Source: Climacteris rufus
Lineage: Eukaryota > Chordata > Aves > Passeriformes > Climacteridae
DNA: 64,000 bases
Direction of reading: 5' to 3'
NCBI GenBank assembly: GCA_013398175.1
Contig: VZRZ01005965.1
Coordinates: forward strand, 390,403 to 454,402
A model generated the notes under the pieces. It was not told the DNA's origin. It saw nothing but the letters and a program-made list of their open reading frames with translations, and ran no database searches. The translations under genes and the position numbers were made by a program. This document shows positions 14,337-28,700 of this stretch, piece after piece (the first letter of the stretch is position 1; every line of letters begins with the position of its first letter).

Positions 14337-17300
14337 GCTGCATATGAGACATAAAAGATAAGTAAAAAATTAATGCTTTCATGATTATTCAGTCAATTAA
14401 ATTGTTCACTAATAGTGGGACTCATTCTGTAATAGGGAGAGCTGTCCCTGATGCTGTAATAAAAAGAAAATTAAATTAAACTATTTTCACCTTTACATGA
14501 AAAGAGTGCCCAGAAGCAAACAAATTGCAATGATGTAGTTATTAGCTCCTTTCTGATTCAGTTACTTCCTTTATACTATATTCTATGTAGAAACAAATTA
14601 AAATAATTCAATTGAGATTTTCAAAATCAAGCAGCTGGATCTTAAAGAATAATAGAGGTGAACCTTAATTTTTGTCCTATTTTCTTGACTGAGCTTGTAT
14701 ATGCTAGGATCCTGTGAAAATGTTCATAAGGCAGAAACTTACTACCCCATGTTGCATAGCTTTTTAAATGTAGGATTTCAGGGCAATTTCTTTACTTTTT
14801 TCCTTCAGGAATATATTCCCGAAGGAATGTTTTCTTATATGTAATTTAGGAGTCCCTACACACGACATTGCTTTCTCATATAAAACAGCAATATTATATA
14901 TGCCATTTGAGTATCTGAACCAAAGAACTATCCTAGAAATAGAAGAAAGATAGTCAGAAGAAGGTTTCTTTTTCTCTGACCTTCAATTTAGAGGAGCTCC
15001 AGTTTCCCAAAATCCAGAGATTCTGAATCTGAGAAAACTGACTGAGACCTATGATGCTTGGAAAGAGCTCATTGTTCTTTTTGTGCCTTGCTATCCTCCC
15101 TCTCAGTTTCTAGCTTATTAGGTATCTACTATTGTCTTATTGGAAGTACAGATTGGATCCCTAAATGTTGTATTTTGTGTTGCTTGGCATACAGGTACCT
15201 TTTTATATGGACCAGGAAAAAAAGATGGCAATTTAATTGTTTGCATCTTAGGAGAATCTTGAAACATCATGGAGAAAAAGACATCTCTGTAACAGAATCT
15301 TCATGCAAAGCAGAGATGACTTTCATACTAGAACTAAGGGGTGTGGGTCTAAATAGAAGGTTCATGGTTATTTCCCCTAGAAGCATTGCAGTAAACTGAG
15401 AAAAATGAGACTTTGTTCTTATTTGCTACTTTCTAGGAAGAAATGGCAAAATGAGCTTCATCATTAGGCTGAAAAAGAGAGAAGAAAAAGAGAGAAGAAA
15501 AAGGCATGGCTTCTAAAAATGGTATTAAATAAGAAAATAAACTTTTTAAATTGTAATTCCTGCTGTTAGATATACCTTACAACATTCCTGTGATGTCTCT
15601 GTTGTGCTTCTTACAAGTAGATTTCTTAGTTTGTACAGTGAGAATTATAGATTGTTTCTTGATTTTCACCCTATTTATCTACATTAAATATACACTTTGG
15701 GAGGGAAAGGGCAGGAATGCTGTCACTACTTGTCTGCATGTGTTTCACTCAGATATCTAAATTAACAATCCTAATTTATTGCAATGTTGGTGGGGCTTTC
15801 ATCTGGTTCCACCTGTGACTCGTTAACTTTTTTTGGTGACTCTTTCATGCTGTGAATCTCTGTCCCACCCCAGCTACCTCTTTGTGCTCCTGCATCAGTT
15901 CTGTGTTATCACGGATATTTGTGCAGCTGTACAGAAATCGAGACTAGGAAACTGACTTGTCTGAAAGTCAAGTCAAATAAACCAGTCAAATAAGTGTTTT
16001 TCCTATGCAGTCAGACAACTTTTCCAGGTGAACACAGGGCAATCCACCCGGGACTTGAGCAGACTTGAGCAGACAAGATCAAGAGGCAGTTATTCAAACT
16101 ACCACTGATTGTAAGCCTATGTTTTTGGGACACCTGTTATATATCTGGAGAATTCTGATTTCCTAGCTTTGTAAATATGCCAATATTATGCTAAGCATTT
16201 GCTATTAGCACTAATTTATTATATACCTGATTGATCTTGATGCTACTTCCAGAAGTTCAGTAAAAAAAGCTATTTTTTACACACAGGAATTTTGAATTAT
16301 TTGTCTTTTCACTAACTCTGAACATGGTATAATGCCTAACACTTAATTTCAGAAGTTAAAAAATAGTCATTTGTCTTCTTAAACTAAGACCAGCATTTGG
16401 TTTACTGTTACATATGCATTTTTAAACTCCCTAAACACTATTCTGTTAAATGTTCAGAAAATGTTAATTTATAATATCTCTGGTTAGAAGAAGATATTTT
16501 CCACTACATTTCAGGTTTATTGCCATAGTTTTCATTATTGATTTTTAAATTAATTCATCTTAATTAAAGAAGATTTGGTACACTAACTCTTATCTTTTCA
16601 TTAAATGGCAGCACTAAAATTTTCAGTGTGTGGTGTATAGTTTTTCCTCCATGATATTGGTATGATGTGAATATTCCTTTTCTGTAAGGATGTTTTACTG
16701 AATAGTCTTTTAAATTGTGTTGCTTCTGTTTCATTCATATGCATTGAGAATTTTTAAAACTTATTACTTGTGATTTTTCATGGTACTTCTATACCAGCAT
16801 GACAAATATAATTACCCCTGAGCTTTCAACATTCTAATTCCTGTACTCTAATTTTATGATTACTTAAAAAAAACCAGCATAGCATTTAAATGATTTTTCA
16901 AGCAACTTAGACATTTATGTAAACAATAAGATATTATGAGGAATGATAATAAGGTGTATCATACCTTCCTCATTCGAGTTTGAATGACTTTGTTGTTATT
17001 AACCAAAACGACACTATACAAAGAAATAAAAATAATAAAGAGAATATTGCCCTGTGCACTGGAAAATAAATTGAAATTATCAATTCAGAGTGCTAAATGT
17101 TATTAACCGTTTATCACTATTTACCTGTGAGAACAAGATTAGAATATTTATGAATCCAAACAGAATTGAAGCTGTATTTTGTTTTATGAATTGCTGTATT
17201 CTGAATAGATAAATGTCAGTGAGATCATTGAAAATCTAATCTAGTTGTTAGAAATATCCATTTCAAGTGCATATACTGTTATCTATTTTGATACTGTATT

Positions 17301-20300
17301 GAGCAACTTTCTGTCACTTCTGGGGTATAAAGAATTTGAGCTCAGTGTTTAAAATAAAAGTGTAGAGCAACAGAAAACAGGTAAAGAGAAGATAGTTCTG
17401 TATGCTTGTTACTATAACTTTCAATATGCTTATTATTATGAGGTTTTCATGTTTTTCCAGTTATACTACTTTTTGAAAAAAATATTTTACAAGGTGGTAT
17501 GGACCCCCAGTATTTTCTAGACTGTAATCTTGATGTTGCAATTGGCTATACATAATCAAACTTCATTCAAAGAATAGCTCCTCATAAAATGGACTTTATT
17601 TTTGAAATTATATATTCTTTTCTGGAACTTCTTTGACAGTATGAAACTGCACTTTTCAAAAACAATCTGCTCTGTGTTGATGCATCAAACTAATAAAAGC
17701 AAATGAAAGTTCTGTTTAGGAAGGCATATGGCAACCTTTATTTTTGTTAGATAACAAAACTTGCTATGAGATTCATATATAAATAAAAACTTAATTCCAG
17801 GAAAATATGAACAGTTGAGAAGAAATAAAACATGGAGCACCTTAGATTTATAAAATCTGATAAAGTATTATCTATATTGAAAAATGTGGAAGTGGGAACT
17901 ATTTCCCTTTCTTCCTTCATGACTCATATACATTTATATGTTGCTGAATAAATGATGAGTATATATCTTTTAATAACCACTCACCTATTAATAAAACAGA
18001 TATGCTATGCAAGTTGAAATAAGAAGAATTTACTTTCCATCACACTAAATCTTTTTACACATTTGAGTTAAATTAGTGAGATGTATGAACACTGGGAAAT
18101 AGAAGCTAAATAAGCAAAAGCCAGAAAAGAAGAGGCTGTCCACATGTTATATGGTGATGATTTTGTTTAATGAACAAGCAAACCTGTGTAGTGGATTGTA
18201 CATATGGTCAACATTAAATGATATCTTCACCACTAAGATTTCATAGCATTTTCAGATCCAGTGCTGAAGGCTGACTTGTTACCAGATGCCAGTGGATATT
18301 TAGGCACACAGGGGCATGCCAGAGGAATAAAGTAGGCCGGTTCAATCTCAGGATTGCAATCTGTATTTAAAGGTTAACATATTTAGGATAAAAAATATGG
18401 AAAATTACAGTATTATTAGAAGGGAAGAGTGGCAGTGGAAGAAAAGGGTGAAAATAAATAACTAATGGGAAGAATTTAGAAAATTTATCCTTCAAAATTT
18501 GCTTTCTTTTAAATACACATCAATTATAAAGATTATTCTAATTAATTTCTTTTTAACAGTCACAGGTCTGGTTACCATATTTTGGAAGGAAATTAAAGTT
18601 TTATTTATCTAGTTGAAAAGTACGTTGAAGAGAGGCATTTACTCATATATTATTAGATTATTGATACTGCAAAATGTAGTAAAATACATAATGGAAGGAA
18701 GAATAGCAAGCATATATTTTATCCAGTATCTTCTTTTGCATTTTATCTAAGTCAGTTTGTTTATTACTTCTTTTAATAGGGATTTTATTATAGCAACTTG
18801 AATTCTTATTGTGAGTACTTGCTCTAAAGCAAAAGGCAAATATTAATAATGCAGGTAGAAATCATGGACTGCAAGAAATTTTGCCTTACAACACAAGTAA
18901 TTTCATCTATATTTGAAGAGGTTGAAGTGGTTTATGTTCTTTGAAGTTGAAGATTCATTACCTATGCCGTCAAACGTGTGTTCCTTAAATAATGTCTCAC
19001 ATTAGGATTCACTGCCAATTCAACGTCGAAATATCTCACTACCAAAACCAGGCATTCAGAATGTGTCTGGAGGCAGAGGAACACAAATGGTTTCCTTTAC
19101 AGTGTTAAGGGTCCATCAGCCCCCATCACACATAGACTTTTCCAAGTAACCAAATATATGCAGAAAATTGTCAGGTCTAACATCTCCAGGATTTTACTCT
19201 TTCTTTTATAACATGAAATTAGAGGCCAACAACTTAATTGAAATTTAATATGAAACTTGACTTTATATTGAATTTAGCTACAATGATACTTGATAAGTAA
19301 GGATGCAAAATAGAACTGGGCTCTGCTGTGTGTGTATCTATTGCACAACTCTTGGCAAAGTGGTGAGTAACGTTGTCATGTGAAAGTATGTGACACACTC
19401 TAGATATTTTGAGGATCAGCTTCATACTTACATAAGCATGACTAAGACTTTGCTTCAGAGTAAGCTACAGATCTGCAAGTAACTGCTAAAGTAACAGGAC
19501 TGAGAAAACCACATCTCTGCTCTACTGTTTGGTGTATACTACCATTCCTCACCTTTACCTTACCCTGTCTGGTACAGACACCTTAACTCATACAACCTAG
19601 TTTAGACATCTGTTGAAAAATGAATTGGACTCCAGCAATACCTGTTTCTGTCCATAGACTGTACAGAAAACTGTCACAGAAACATATACAATGTAATATA
19701 GCCACAGTTGCTCAGATTAAGCATTTTCAAAGTGACGGCATAAAAAAAAATTGTATCGCTCTTCCACTTAAGGAAGCTTTTAATCAGAATTGAGAGAGAC
19801 AGGGGTTTTTTTGCCAAAGGAGGAATTTAGACATAAAGTCAAAAAGAAGGTTTTAACTCAAATGCTAGCTGAGGGCTGTAAGTTACGGAAGGAAGGAACC
19901 TGAAAGTTATGTGTGATACAGACAAGCAGCAACAATTAGCAAGTGCATTGTAGTCTAGTCCTCAGTGGAAACACAAAATGAGTTTCAAGATACAGCCTTC
20001 TTTCTACTTGAGGGGTAATTTTTAAAGGAAGGACAATAATCTATAAGCATAATAGGAGTCTGAGAAAAAGGAACAAGAATGCTTTGAGGTTCTGGAAAGT
20101 AAGAGGAGACAAATTTGAGGAGTTGTGTTCCAGCTCTAACAAAATCAGCAGCAGCATTCCCATTTACTTAATGAGGATTCAGGTTGAATAGAAGCATGAA
20201 CAGAATATGAATAAAGGAAGATTTATCCTGTTTTGTGATACAGCATCTTATGTTTATGTACAATCTGTCTTCCACAGGGAAGGGATTTAGAAACTTCATA

Positions 20301-23300
20301 TGATAAATAGAGTTCATGTTTCTCTGAAATGCAAGTGCATCAAAGATGAAAGGTATAAACTTTTCAACACAGCAATCCAGTAATATATAACTGTTTACTA
20401 CAGAAACCACAAAGTTGTTTCAATGACATATTTTGAGAACAGTGGCAATGTCCTTAATAAACTCCAATGATCACCTTTGAAAGACTGCTCTTGAAACAGT
20501 TCCTGAGATAATGCTATAATTTACATGGCTGTTAACAGTAGATTCAGAGAGAAAGGAGTCTACTGAATGTCAACATCTCTTCCTTTATCATGTTTTTTCT
20601 ATAAAAGATGTGATTCAAATTTTAAAAATTTATTTATATTTTAGAGCCAATTTGTATTTGGACTTCCTAGAGTCAATAAGAAAAGAGAGTTGTGCCAATT
20701 AAAAGGATTTTTTTCACTTGTGCTGTTTACTTCATGCATATATCTATATATCCATATATTTATCATTCATGCTGGATGTGTCCATGTGTGTATGTACCAA
20801 AAATATATCTATTTTTTCTATCTACGTGGAGAAAAATGTCCTCTTTTTTTTTGTTGGAAGTCTTCCAACTAACACGTATTAAAAAGCCTCAAAACTATAG
20901 ACTATCTGCTCTTGTCTTCCTTCTTTTCCTTTTCACTGAAAAATGTATGAAATATACAAATTGCAGAATATGAAGCTCATATGAACAAGCCCTTGCTGAT
21001 CTGGCATATGAAGCTTTTTACAAAAGTAATCTGTGAGTTTTAAAAGATGATAAAAAGACAATAATTGGGAAAAAAAATCAACATGTAGTGATGACTGCAT
21101 CCTAAAAATTTATTTTAAACTGTGACTATATTAATAATTAAATATCTATGGTTTAATTTTATTAAATAGATAATATAACTGAATGCATCTCTGAAAGCCA
21201 TCAATACTGTTTGATTTCTAATTAATCATCATGTTGCTGTCTACTACTGTGTGCCATACATAACTACTTCTTTATTAAATATAGTTGCCTGAAATTGATT
21301 AGATACATTATCTTTTGTGTAGGAAAAATTGTTTTTAAAGTACACTTCTAAAAAGGCACAGCAGCTTTCAGTGGCTTCATAGAACCATAAACCAACAGAC
21401 CAACTCCAAGTTGGGCTTTGGAAAGTATAAAATCATGCCAAGAAGGGGATGTATTTGATTTCAAGATCTTAGGAAATATCTGACTGCAAAGCTAATTCCA
21501 ACCAAAGTAAAATGGAAAGCTTTGACCAAATAAAACTCATTACCTGAGAAACAGTTTATTTCTCTAAGCTACTGCCTGCAAGATAAAAACCTATATTTTA
21601 AATAAACTGTATTGTTTTGTAACCTATAGGCATAAATATTTTAGAGAATTATTCATCTGACAAATTTAACATCTTATGAGAAAGGTAAAGTTTTAGCACA
21701 GCACTTGGAAGCAAAGATCTAAAATTCCTACATGTAAGATGTGGGGCAAATTACTTGTACCGTTAGTTGTTCTCATGCAGAGCCTCACTACTTGCTGTTA
21801 AGTATTTTTGAAAAATGTGTTATATACTATCATCGTTGCATTAAATAATTTAGCAAAGTATGGTTTTGTTATTAGGGTATGTTATTAAAATACAATTGTT
21901 TACTCTTACCTTTGATTTGTATTTATTTTCTGTTCACCCTACAATTTTCAGTGACTTTTGTATTTTGTGGAAAATATTTATCTTGCAAAGCTACTCAGCT
22001 GTACCTCCTTGAGTTATACTGCCACTGTCCATGACCTGAATAAAAGAGATCAATTTATAATTAAAATAGTCAGATCACCCCTTCTTTCTCACACTATTGA
22101 TCTCTGCATTACAAAGTACTTTTTTCCATGTGCAGCTCCACAAACTGTCCTGATTTAATGAAAAGCTGGTAGGTGCCTAGTCATCTTGCTTTTTTAATTT
22201 ACTGTAATTACTAATTGGTACATTTGGATTTAAAAAAAAAAATTCTCAAGTTAGTTGCTGTGCACAAATTATTTATGCTCACACTTATGATTACAGATGC
22301 ATTTATTATGTTTTCTGAAATGTTGAATATAGCTGTCTGAGAAAAGTTACAAAACCATAAGTGGCTTATCATATTCTATGTTAGCCAATTAGTTAAAAAA
22401 ATAATGATATGGTTGATCTTCTTTGATTGTAGCTACAGAGTACCCAGTGTTGCAGAAAAGCTCCTAAAGTTGCTGGCTATAAAACTTAAGAAATTTTTGA
22501 ACATCCACCTGCTTCCACTCAGTGAGCTGTTACACCTCAAAGAACTGGTAAAGCTAAAAAGGCAACTAACCACTGAACATTATGACATTGCCTACCCTAC
22601 TGCCATTTCGTGTAAAAGTAATGCCAGCTTCAGCGTCAGAAGAAATAATTCCATTCAGAGAAAACCATGCCTTGTATATGTATGCCTTGTATTGCCTTTA
22701 TAGCTGCCGCTACGATTAAAGGTTTCCAGTTTGGAATTGAATGGAAGGTGAAAGGCTCTGTTTTGTAAATTTTGTCTGTAAAGAGTATTTGAAAGATTTT
22801 GTTGCAGATGGTCCAATTTTTGTGCCAACACCAAATAAAGTGAAATTGAAATTAATTGACAAATAAATATTAATAAAATCGGTAGATGGAACACTTGTGA
22901 GAAACACTTTTTAAGAAAATAGTACCATTGGGATTTAAAAGGTATAAATCCTTTATTTAATAATAGTTTACTGAAAATATAATTATAGAAATATTAAATA
23001 TTTATTCAAAGAAGTACTATATTGGAAGTGAAGGTATAATTTTGTTTTTCTTTCCTAACTAATTGGTGCATTTCTTTTCTTCAATGAGAGATAGTTGGTT
23101 TAATCTTAAAATCTGTATTTAAATTAAGACACTGAAACTATTCTAAGGAAGATTTTATTAATGGCTTCTGACTTTAAAGAATAAACCTTCTATTTTAAAG
23201 ACAGTAGATGTAATGGATACTTTTCCAAAGGCTGTTTAATTGGAAATGTGCTTTCACTATGTTTAAATGTTCAAAGGTGAGTCTCATTTTCTGAATGAGG

Positions 23301-24028
23301 CAATAGCAAAATTGACAGGAAAAAAAAGTGTTTTCTGCAATATATCCAGAAGTATTTGCAACATATGCAACCCATGTGGGCATTCATAACCATTTTACTA
23401 AACATGATTCTTTTAAAATTGTATTTGACACGATGCTGTGCATTCCAAGTGTAGTTTTATACAGATTATGCCAGAATGACACTTTTAAATATTAATTAGC
23501 TGTTCAAACATGTTGCATATCAAAGCACATCTGGTCTGTGGCAAAATGTGAAAAGAAATGGCACATCAGACTTTAAGATACATTGATAGGGTCACAGAGA
23601 TCAGCTTGTTTCTATCTCCACTCAGGGACTTTCATCAGCATCTCACTTTTTATGACATAATTTGCATTTTAGGAGACATTATAGCGTATGCTGACACGCC
23701 AAAATTTTCTCAACAAAAACTTCTTATCTGAGTGGTGGAGTAGAGCTTCAGGACTGGAATATCTGGAAGTTTTCCTGCCTGTCCCCAGGGGCTTTAAGCT
23801 TGCATCCTTATGCGAGTCTGACAGTTCTCAAGTTACAGACTACACAGGCACACAATGTCTTTCTATTAAAGCCAAGCCATTTGCACAGCCAGCAATGTTA
23901 GGCAGAACGTGCAAAACTGAAATCAAGGAACAGAAGTCCTAATAATTCTGCTGGATAATGTAACTGTTCTCATGGGAGACGGAAAAACTGTGATTTTGTT
24001 TCTGTTCCCATGATGATTACTTTGTTTT
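14337..24028. other. Long AT-rich single-copy spacer
   Basis: Nearly 10 kb with no clear transposon. It contains a small purine-rich tandem repeat at 15,471-15,504 and a doubtful CR1 scrap near 21,378-21,420 (CATAGAACCATAA followed by CCAACTCCAAGTTGG, minus orientation). The stretch around 23,690-23,940 has more CG dinucleotides than its neighbours and an 84-codon frame of no known family. No RNA gene is seen. Confidence 0.5.
15471..15504. repeat. Purine-rich 13-bp tandem repeat
   Basis: The unit GAAAAAGAGAGAA occurs about 2.6 times head to tail. It is an all-purine minisatellite seed with no sign of function. Confidence 0.85.
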
Positions 24029-25738
24029 TGTTGTGTTCACCTTGGCTGGATGCCAGACATCCACCAAAGCCTCTCTGTCACTCCCCTCTGCAGCTGAACA
24101 GGAGAGAGAAAATATAACGAAGGGTTCATGAATTGAGATAAGGACAAAGGGAGATCATTCACCAAATACTATCACAGGGAAACCAGGCTAAAATAAGAGA
24201 TATCAGTTGAATTTATTACTAACAAAATCAGAGCAGGATAATGAGAAGTAAAATAAAACCTTAAAAACTCCTTCCCCTTACCTCTTCCTTCTTCCCAGCT
24301 CTACCTCCTCCTGCAGCAGTGCAGGGAGACAGGGAATGGAGGTTATGGTCAGTTCATCACTCATTGTTTCTCCAACTGCTCAGGGAGACCTGGGCAGAGT
24401 GGGGTCCCTCCCATAGGAGATAGCTTTTCATTAACTTCTCCAATGTGAGTCCATCTAATGAACAACAGTTCTCCATGAACTGCTGTAGCAGCGTGTTTGG
24501 CAGAAGCCTCTTTGTTTGAGCTTCAGCATTGGTGGGAAGAAAACCAAGGCAAAACCCTCGGCCTTATTCCTCCAATATCTGAACCCTCTGCCTGAGCTGT
24601 GGTAAAATCCAATATTTCCCTTGTGTTACCTGTACCCATATCTCAGATGGCATATATGGTTATGTCCTGGAAAGCTCTTCTCCACTGGTCACTTTGAACT
24701 ATGCCGTTCCCCATTGGGTGTTTCCTGATCCCATTTCCCTTTAAAAGAGCCCTGCAGGGCTTCTTTCTCGCTCTTTCTTCTGGGTTACTCAGCCACCTGG
24801 ATATCTCTGGACCCTCAGAACGCAACACTGGATTTACAATAAATGGCTGCTTTCCCAGGCAAGAGCCCTCTGTGTAGCCTTTTATTCTTGTCGGCGCTAG
24901 CACACCACGCCTGGGGAAACTCTTGTCCTAGAGGAGCCAGCAGAAACAGGTTATCTGCGGTACCTAGAACTCTGTCCTTTGGGAGAGTTATACAACTCAT
25001 CCCAGCAGGGATTCCGCTTGCATGAAGGCGCTGTCGCGACCTTGAGAGCATCCAGCTGAAGCACTTTTAAACTGATGCAATGTGGGTCACTCTTCTACAT
25101 GGTGCAGTCTTCCAGGCTGCTCCAGTGTGGATCCCTCCCCCAGGGTCCAAAGTCTTACCAGGGAACCTATTCCAGTAGGGGCTCCTCTCTCTACAGGTCT
25201 GCAGGTCCCTGCCAGGAGCCTGCCCCAGCACGGGCCTCCCATGGGTTCACAACCTCCTCTCAGACATCCACCTGCTCGGATGTGGGCACCTCCATGAGCT
25301 GCAGATGGATGTCTGCATCTCCGTGGACATCCATGGGCTGCAGGGGTATCCTGTGCATCCCTGTGGTCCTCTATGGGCTGCAGGAGCACAGCCGCTTCAC
25401 CATGGTCTTCACCATGGGCTGCAGGGGAATCTCAGGTCCAGTGCCTGGACTACCTCCTGTCCCTCCTTCTCTACTGACCTTGGTGTCTGCAGCGTTGTTC
25501 CTCTGACGCATTGTCACTCCACTCTTCTCTAGCTGGAATTGCAACTGTGCAATAAGTTCTGTTTTTCTTCTTCTTAAATCTGTTCTCACAGAGGCATTAC
25601 CACCATTTCTAATTGGCTCAGCCTTGGCCAGTGACATACCCATCTTGGAAGCTGCCAGGGATTGGCTCTGCATCTTCTCACAGAAGCCAACCCTGTAGCC
25701 CCCTCGCTGCCAAAGCTTGGCTGTGCAAACCCAATAGA
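24029..25738 (-). mobile_element. Solo LTR of an avian endogenous retrovirus, interrupted by a second LTR
   Basis: Read on the minus strand, this is an LTR of a family I recognise from bird genomes. Near its 5' end (25.6-25.7 kb) it has a CCAAT box (ATTGG on plus at 25,612-25,616) and a TATA-like ATTTAAG (25,573-25,579). Near its 3' end it has an AATAAA polyadenylation signal (TTTATT on plus, 24,212-24,217), and it ends in ...CACAACA at 24,029. The flanks give an imperfect 5-bp TSD, GTTTT (24,024-24,028) versus GTCTT (25,739-25,743). The middle carries many copies of a loose CTGCTCCAGTGTGGGTCC-like motif, a feature of this family. No gag, pol or env remains, so this is a solo LTR left by recombination. 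It shares both ends with the LTR at 54,381-55,231. The host LTR without the nested piece would be about 1.1 kb. All open frames here are incidental. Confidence 0.85.
24484..25069 (+). mobile_element. Probable second LTR nested inside the older LTR
   Basis: This block interrupts the host LTR and has its own LTR architecture on the plus strand: about 255 bp of U3, a TATA-like TTTAAAAG (24,740-24,747), and AATAAA 98 bp later (24,838-24,843), then about 220 bp of U5-like sequence. That short TATA-to-polyA distance is typical of alpha- or beta-retrovirus-like LTRs and unlike the host LTR. It starts TGTAGC, and the flanks suggest a 6-bp TSD, AACTGC (24,478-24,483) versus AACTGA (25,070-25,075). The 3' end lacks a clean CA, so the right border is tentative. 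No retroviral gene is present. It must be younger than the LTR it interrupts. Confidence 0.5.
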
Positions 25739-25743
25739 GTCTT

Positions 25744-28700
25744 GTTCATTCAAAAGCTCCCCAATGAAGCACATAAAAGCAAATATTAGACACCTGTGTT
25801 TTAGATCAGATGAACCACATACTTATTGTCTGAGAGGTGAGGTGAAGGTGCCCTGTTGGGCCCTAGTCCACTTAATTTTACATAAACCCATTTTTGATTT
25901 ACAATCATGATATGTAGGTCCCTTAGAGCCATATCAATTTCTGAAATCCCTTCACTTCCTTTGATCTGGGGTTATTTTCATGACAGGCAAAACTTTTAAG
26001 TGAAGTCAGATTTTCATGTAAAGTGGAATCACAATTTTACAGTGATTTTCCAACTCTGTAAATCCTCATAATATATGGAACTGGAAAATGCATGACACGT
26101 AGGTAAAGGCATATCTGGTATAGGACTGCTACTATGTAAATACTTTTGGGAAAAGTGGTATATGATAAACAAGGTTTTGAGGTAATATCCTCCAAGATTA
26201 TTTGATACAAGCAGAAAAATATCAGACAATTTATTTATTATCTGAGTCAAAATTAGGTACTGAGATACTAGAAATAAAAAAAAAACCTCCTACCTTTAAA
26301 TAAATGTTTCTTTTTAATTGGCATTATTTAATATGAAGTGCTGAGAAATTGATCTGAATTAACAATTTTTTTCTGATCATTCATTGAATTATAACAATTT
26401 CCTTGTGGTAATAGCTAGGCATAGAGAAGCAAGAGCATTACTGGCAAGGACAAAAATAAAAGAAGAATAATTTCCTTTACAAGAGTCAGCAATACTAGCA
26501 CATTGCAGAAAAATCTCAGATTCTTATTGCTAATTAGCTACTACATTAATAACCTGTCCAACAGTAAACAATAGAGATTTTGAATTAGTCTGTATTTTAT
26601 GTGATTATAGTAAATTTTAGGTATCATGTTTAAACTTTATTAAATGAGATTTTTGTTATCACTTAAATGCATTTTTCTGCTTCATGAGTGCATTAAAGTT
26701 CTGCTACAGTAAGCACTGATCAACAACCTTTATAAGTTTTATATGTCTGTAAAAGATGAACAATGATGCCTGTAAAATTTTCCCTGATTCCTATGCAATG
26801 TCCTTCTACAAATCTGTGAAAACATTTCATAAATACTTGGAAACAAATGGATACTTACTTGAAGTTGTAATTCCTAAAACCTTTGAAAATGCTGTTCTTA
26901 ATATATTTCCTTTGTTGTATCTCTCTTCCTCTTTTCTATAGTATTCCAATTTTCTTTTCAACTGATTCTAAGAAAGAGTAGCCAGAAATCATGTTTTCTG
27001 AAAGGAAGATCTGTGATCGGTCAAGTAATTGATTGATCTGTGCCTCAAGGAAAGCTCCAGATTGGAGACATTTGCAATGATGTAATGTAGGGCTTTTTTT
27101 TTCATTTGTCCCAAGTTAATCAGGTAGTGCCCACATATAATGTCCATGTGTGGGGAGCTGAACTGGGTTCTGGGGATCCCCTGACCTAACTCACCTACAG
27201 GCAGTTACGGCATGGTCCAGTTGTTGTAATTATGGTGTTCTGAGATTCAATTGTGTTCTCCTTCTCCTGGTCCAGAGGTACACAGACCTCTCACAAGACT
27301 TCTGCAATATATGCCAAACCCAATGGAGGTTTTTGATACTCCTGACTTTTCATAAGATGGTTTTTTCTAGGTATAAGTCAGGTTTATAAACTTTTATATG
27401 AGTCAATGGAGATCAAGGGCTTAGTCCACTCTCCAGCCTGGAATGGACTTCGCCGCTAAAAACAGTGCTACAACCTGAATGTTGAAGCCTATTCCTGCTG
27501 TCATCTTTCCTAAAAACTTCATGTCTGTGCAGTGAACAAGCAGTAAATCTGATGAATTACCCTTGGGGCAACAATCTCCCTACAAGTATGCATTTTTGTT
27601 TCCTGAGAGCTTTCTCTTGCCTTCTACCATCTTATGTGTGAACCTATACCTGACATTAGAGGCAAAGAGGAGCACTTCAGAGCTGGGAATAGTCTGTTGA
27701 CCATCAAGAAGTGCATGTGTTCTGCGTATCATGCAGATGAAGGAGTATAAAAGAAGCACATATACTACATGCTCTGTGATGTGCAGCAAAGGGCCTTACC
27801 TAAGATGAACACAACTAATTTACATTTTCTTTTCCCAGGCCTGCCTTTCTGCCACAACTGAATTTTTCACTTAGGTATCTAAATTCATCATTCTTTCTGT
27901 TTCTCAAAAATACTTCATTCAGCAGTAAAAAATAATTATTCAATGTATAAAAGGTTGTGACAGAGGCAACGTGTTTTGAGAGGATATAAGAGAACAATAT
28001 AAATGCTTCTTCTAATAAGCTTTAAAGATGTTTGAACAATAGCAGTTTCTCAGTTCAGATGAAATAGGTGAAATCTTTGAGAACTAGTAATGAGAAAGTA
28101 ATTAGTTGCTCAATAGCCAAATAGCTTTATTAACTCTTTATGTGTTGTGCCACATATGTTTACAAATGCAAAGAGAAAATAATATTCAGACTAAGAAGTT
28201 ACACTATGGTAGTCAAATAAGTCCTATTCCAGGAATTTTACTTCTGACTATTAGAAAATTAAACACACTTCTTCAATACAGTGTTGTATAAAAGCTACTT
28301 TTAATTCTGTGGTCACTGTTCTCAATGACTGTAAATTACTTCTTGTACTTTTGTGAAAGCAGATGTAGACACAGATTTTACTCTTTTTTTCCTTAGTGAA
28401 TAAGATCCCTTTTTTAAAGAGTAAGTTATTCTAAAGGCACTTTCTAAATGGCTGCAAATTTTTGTTACAGTATGACACTGAGATGATTCATGCGATATCT
28501 TCTGCTTATATTTATTGAATGTTTTGAAATATGTGTTGCTGGTGAGAAAAATGAAGGAAAACCTTATTTACACCACCAGGCAGAACTTCAGAGCTGGTTT
28601 CAGTGCTAAGAAACTGAAGAACACCATGAGTTTCTTTAAGGTATTAGATTTTTTTACTTCTACTGCGAGGAATAATATTTTGAGGGCACATACTAAAGCT

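Noticed and set aside
21378..21430. CATAGAACCATAA-type start resembling a CR1 tail
   Set aside because: Only the first dozen bases look right and the following sequence diverges at once. Kept only as a remark in the spacer entry.
25075..25506. 143-codon plus-strand frame
   Set aside because: It lies wholly inside the LTR at 24,029-25,738 and consists of the repeated CTGCTCC/CCATGGGCTGCAG-type motifs of that family. No gene is implied.
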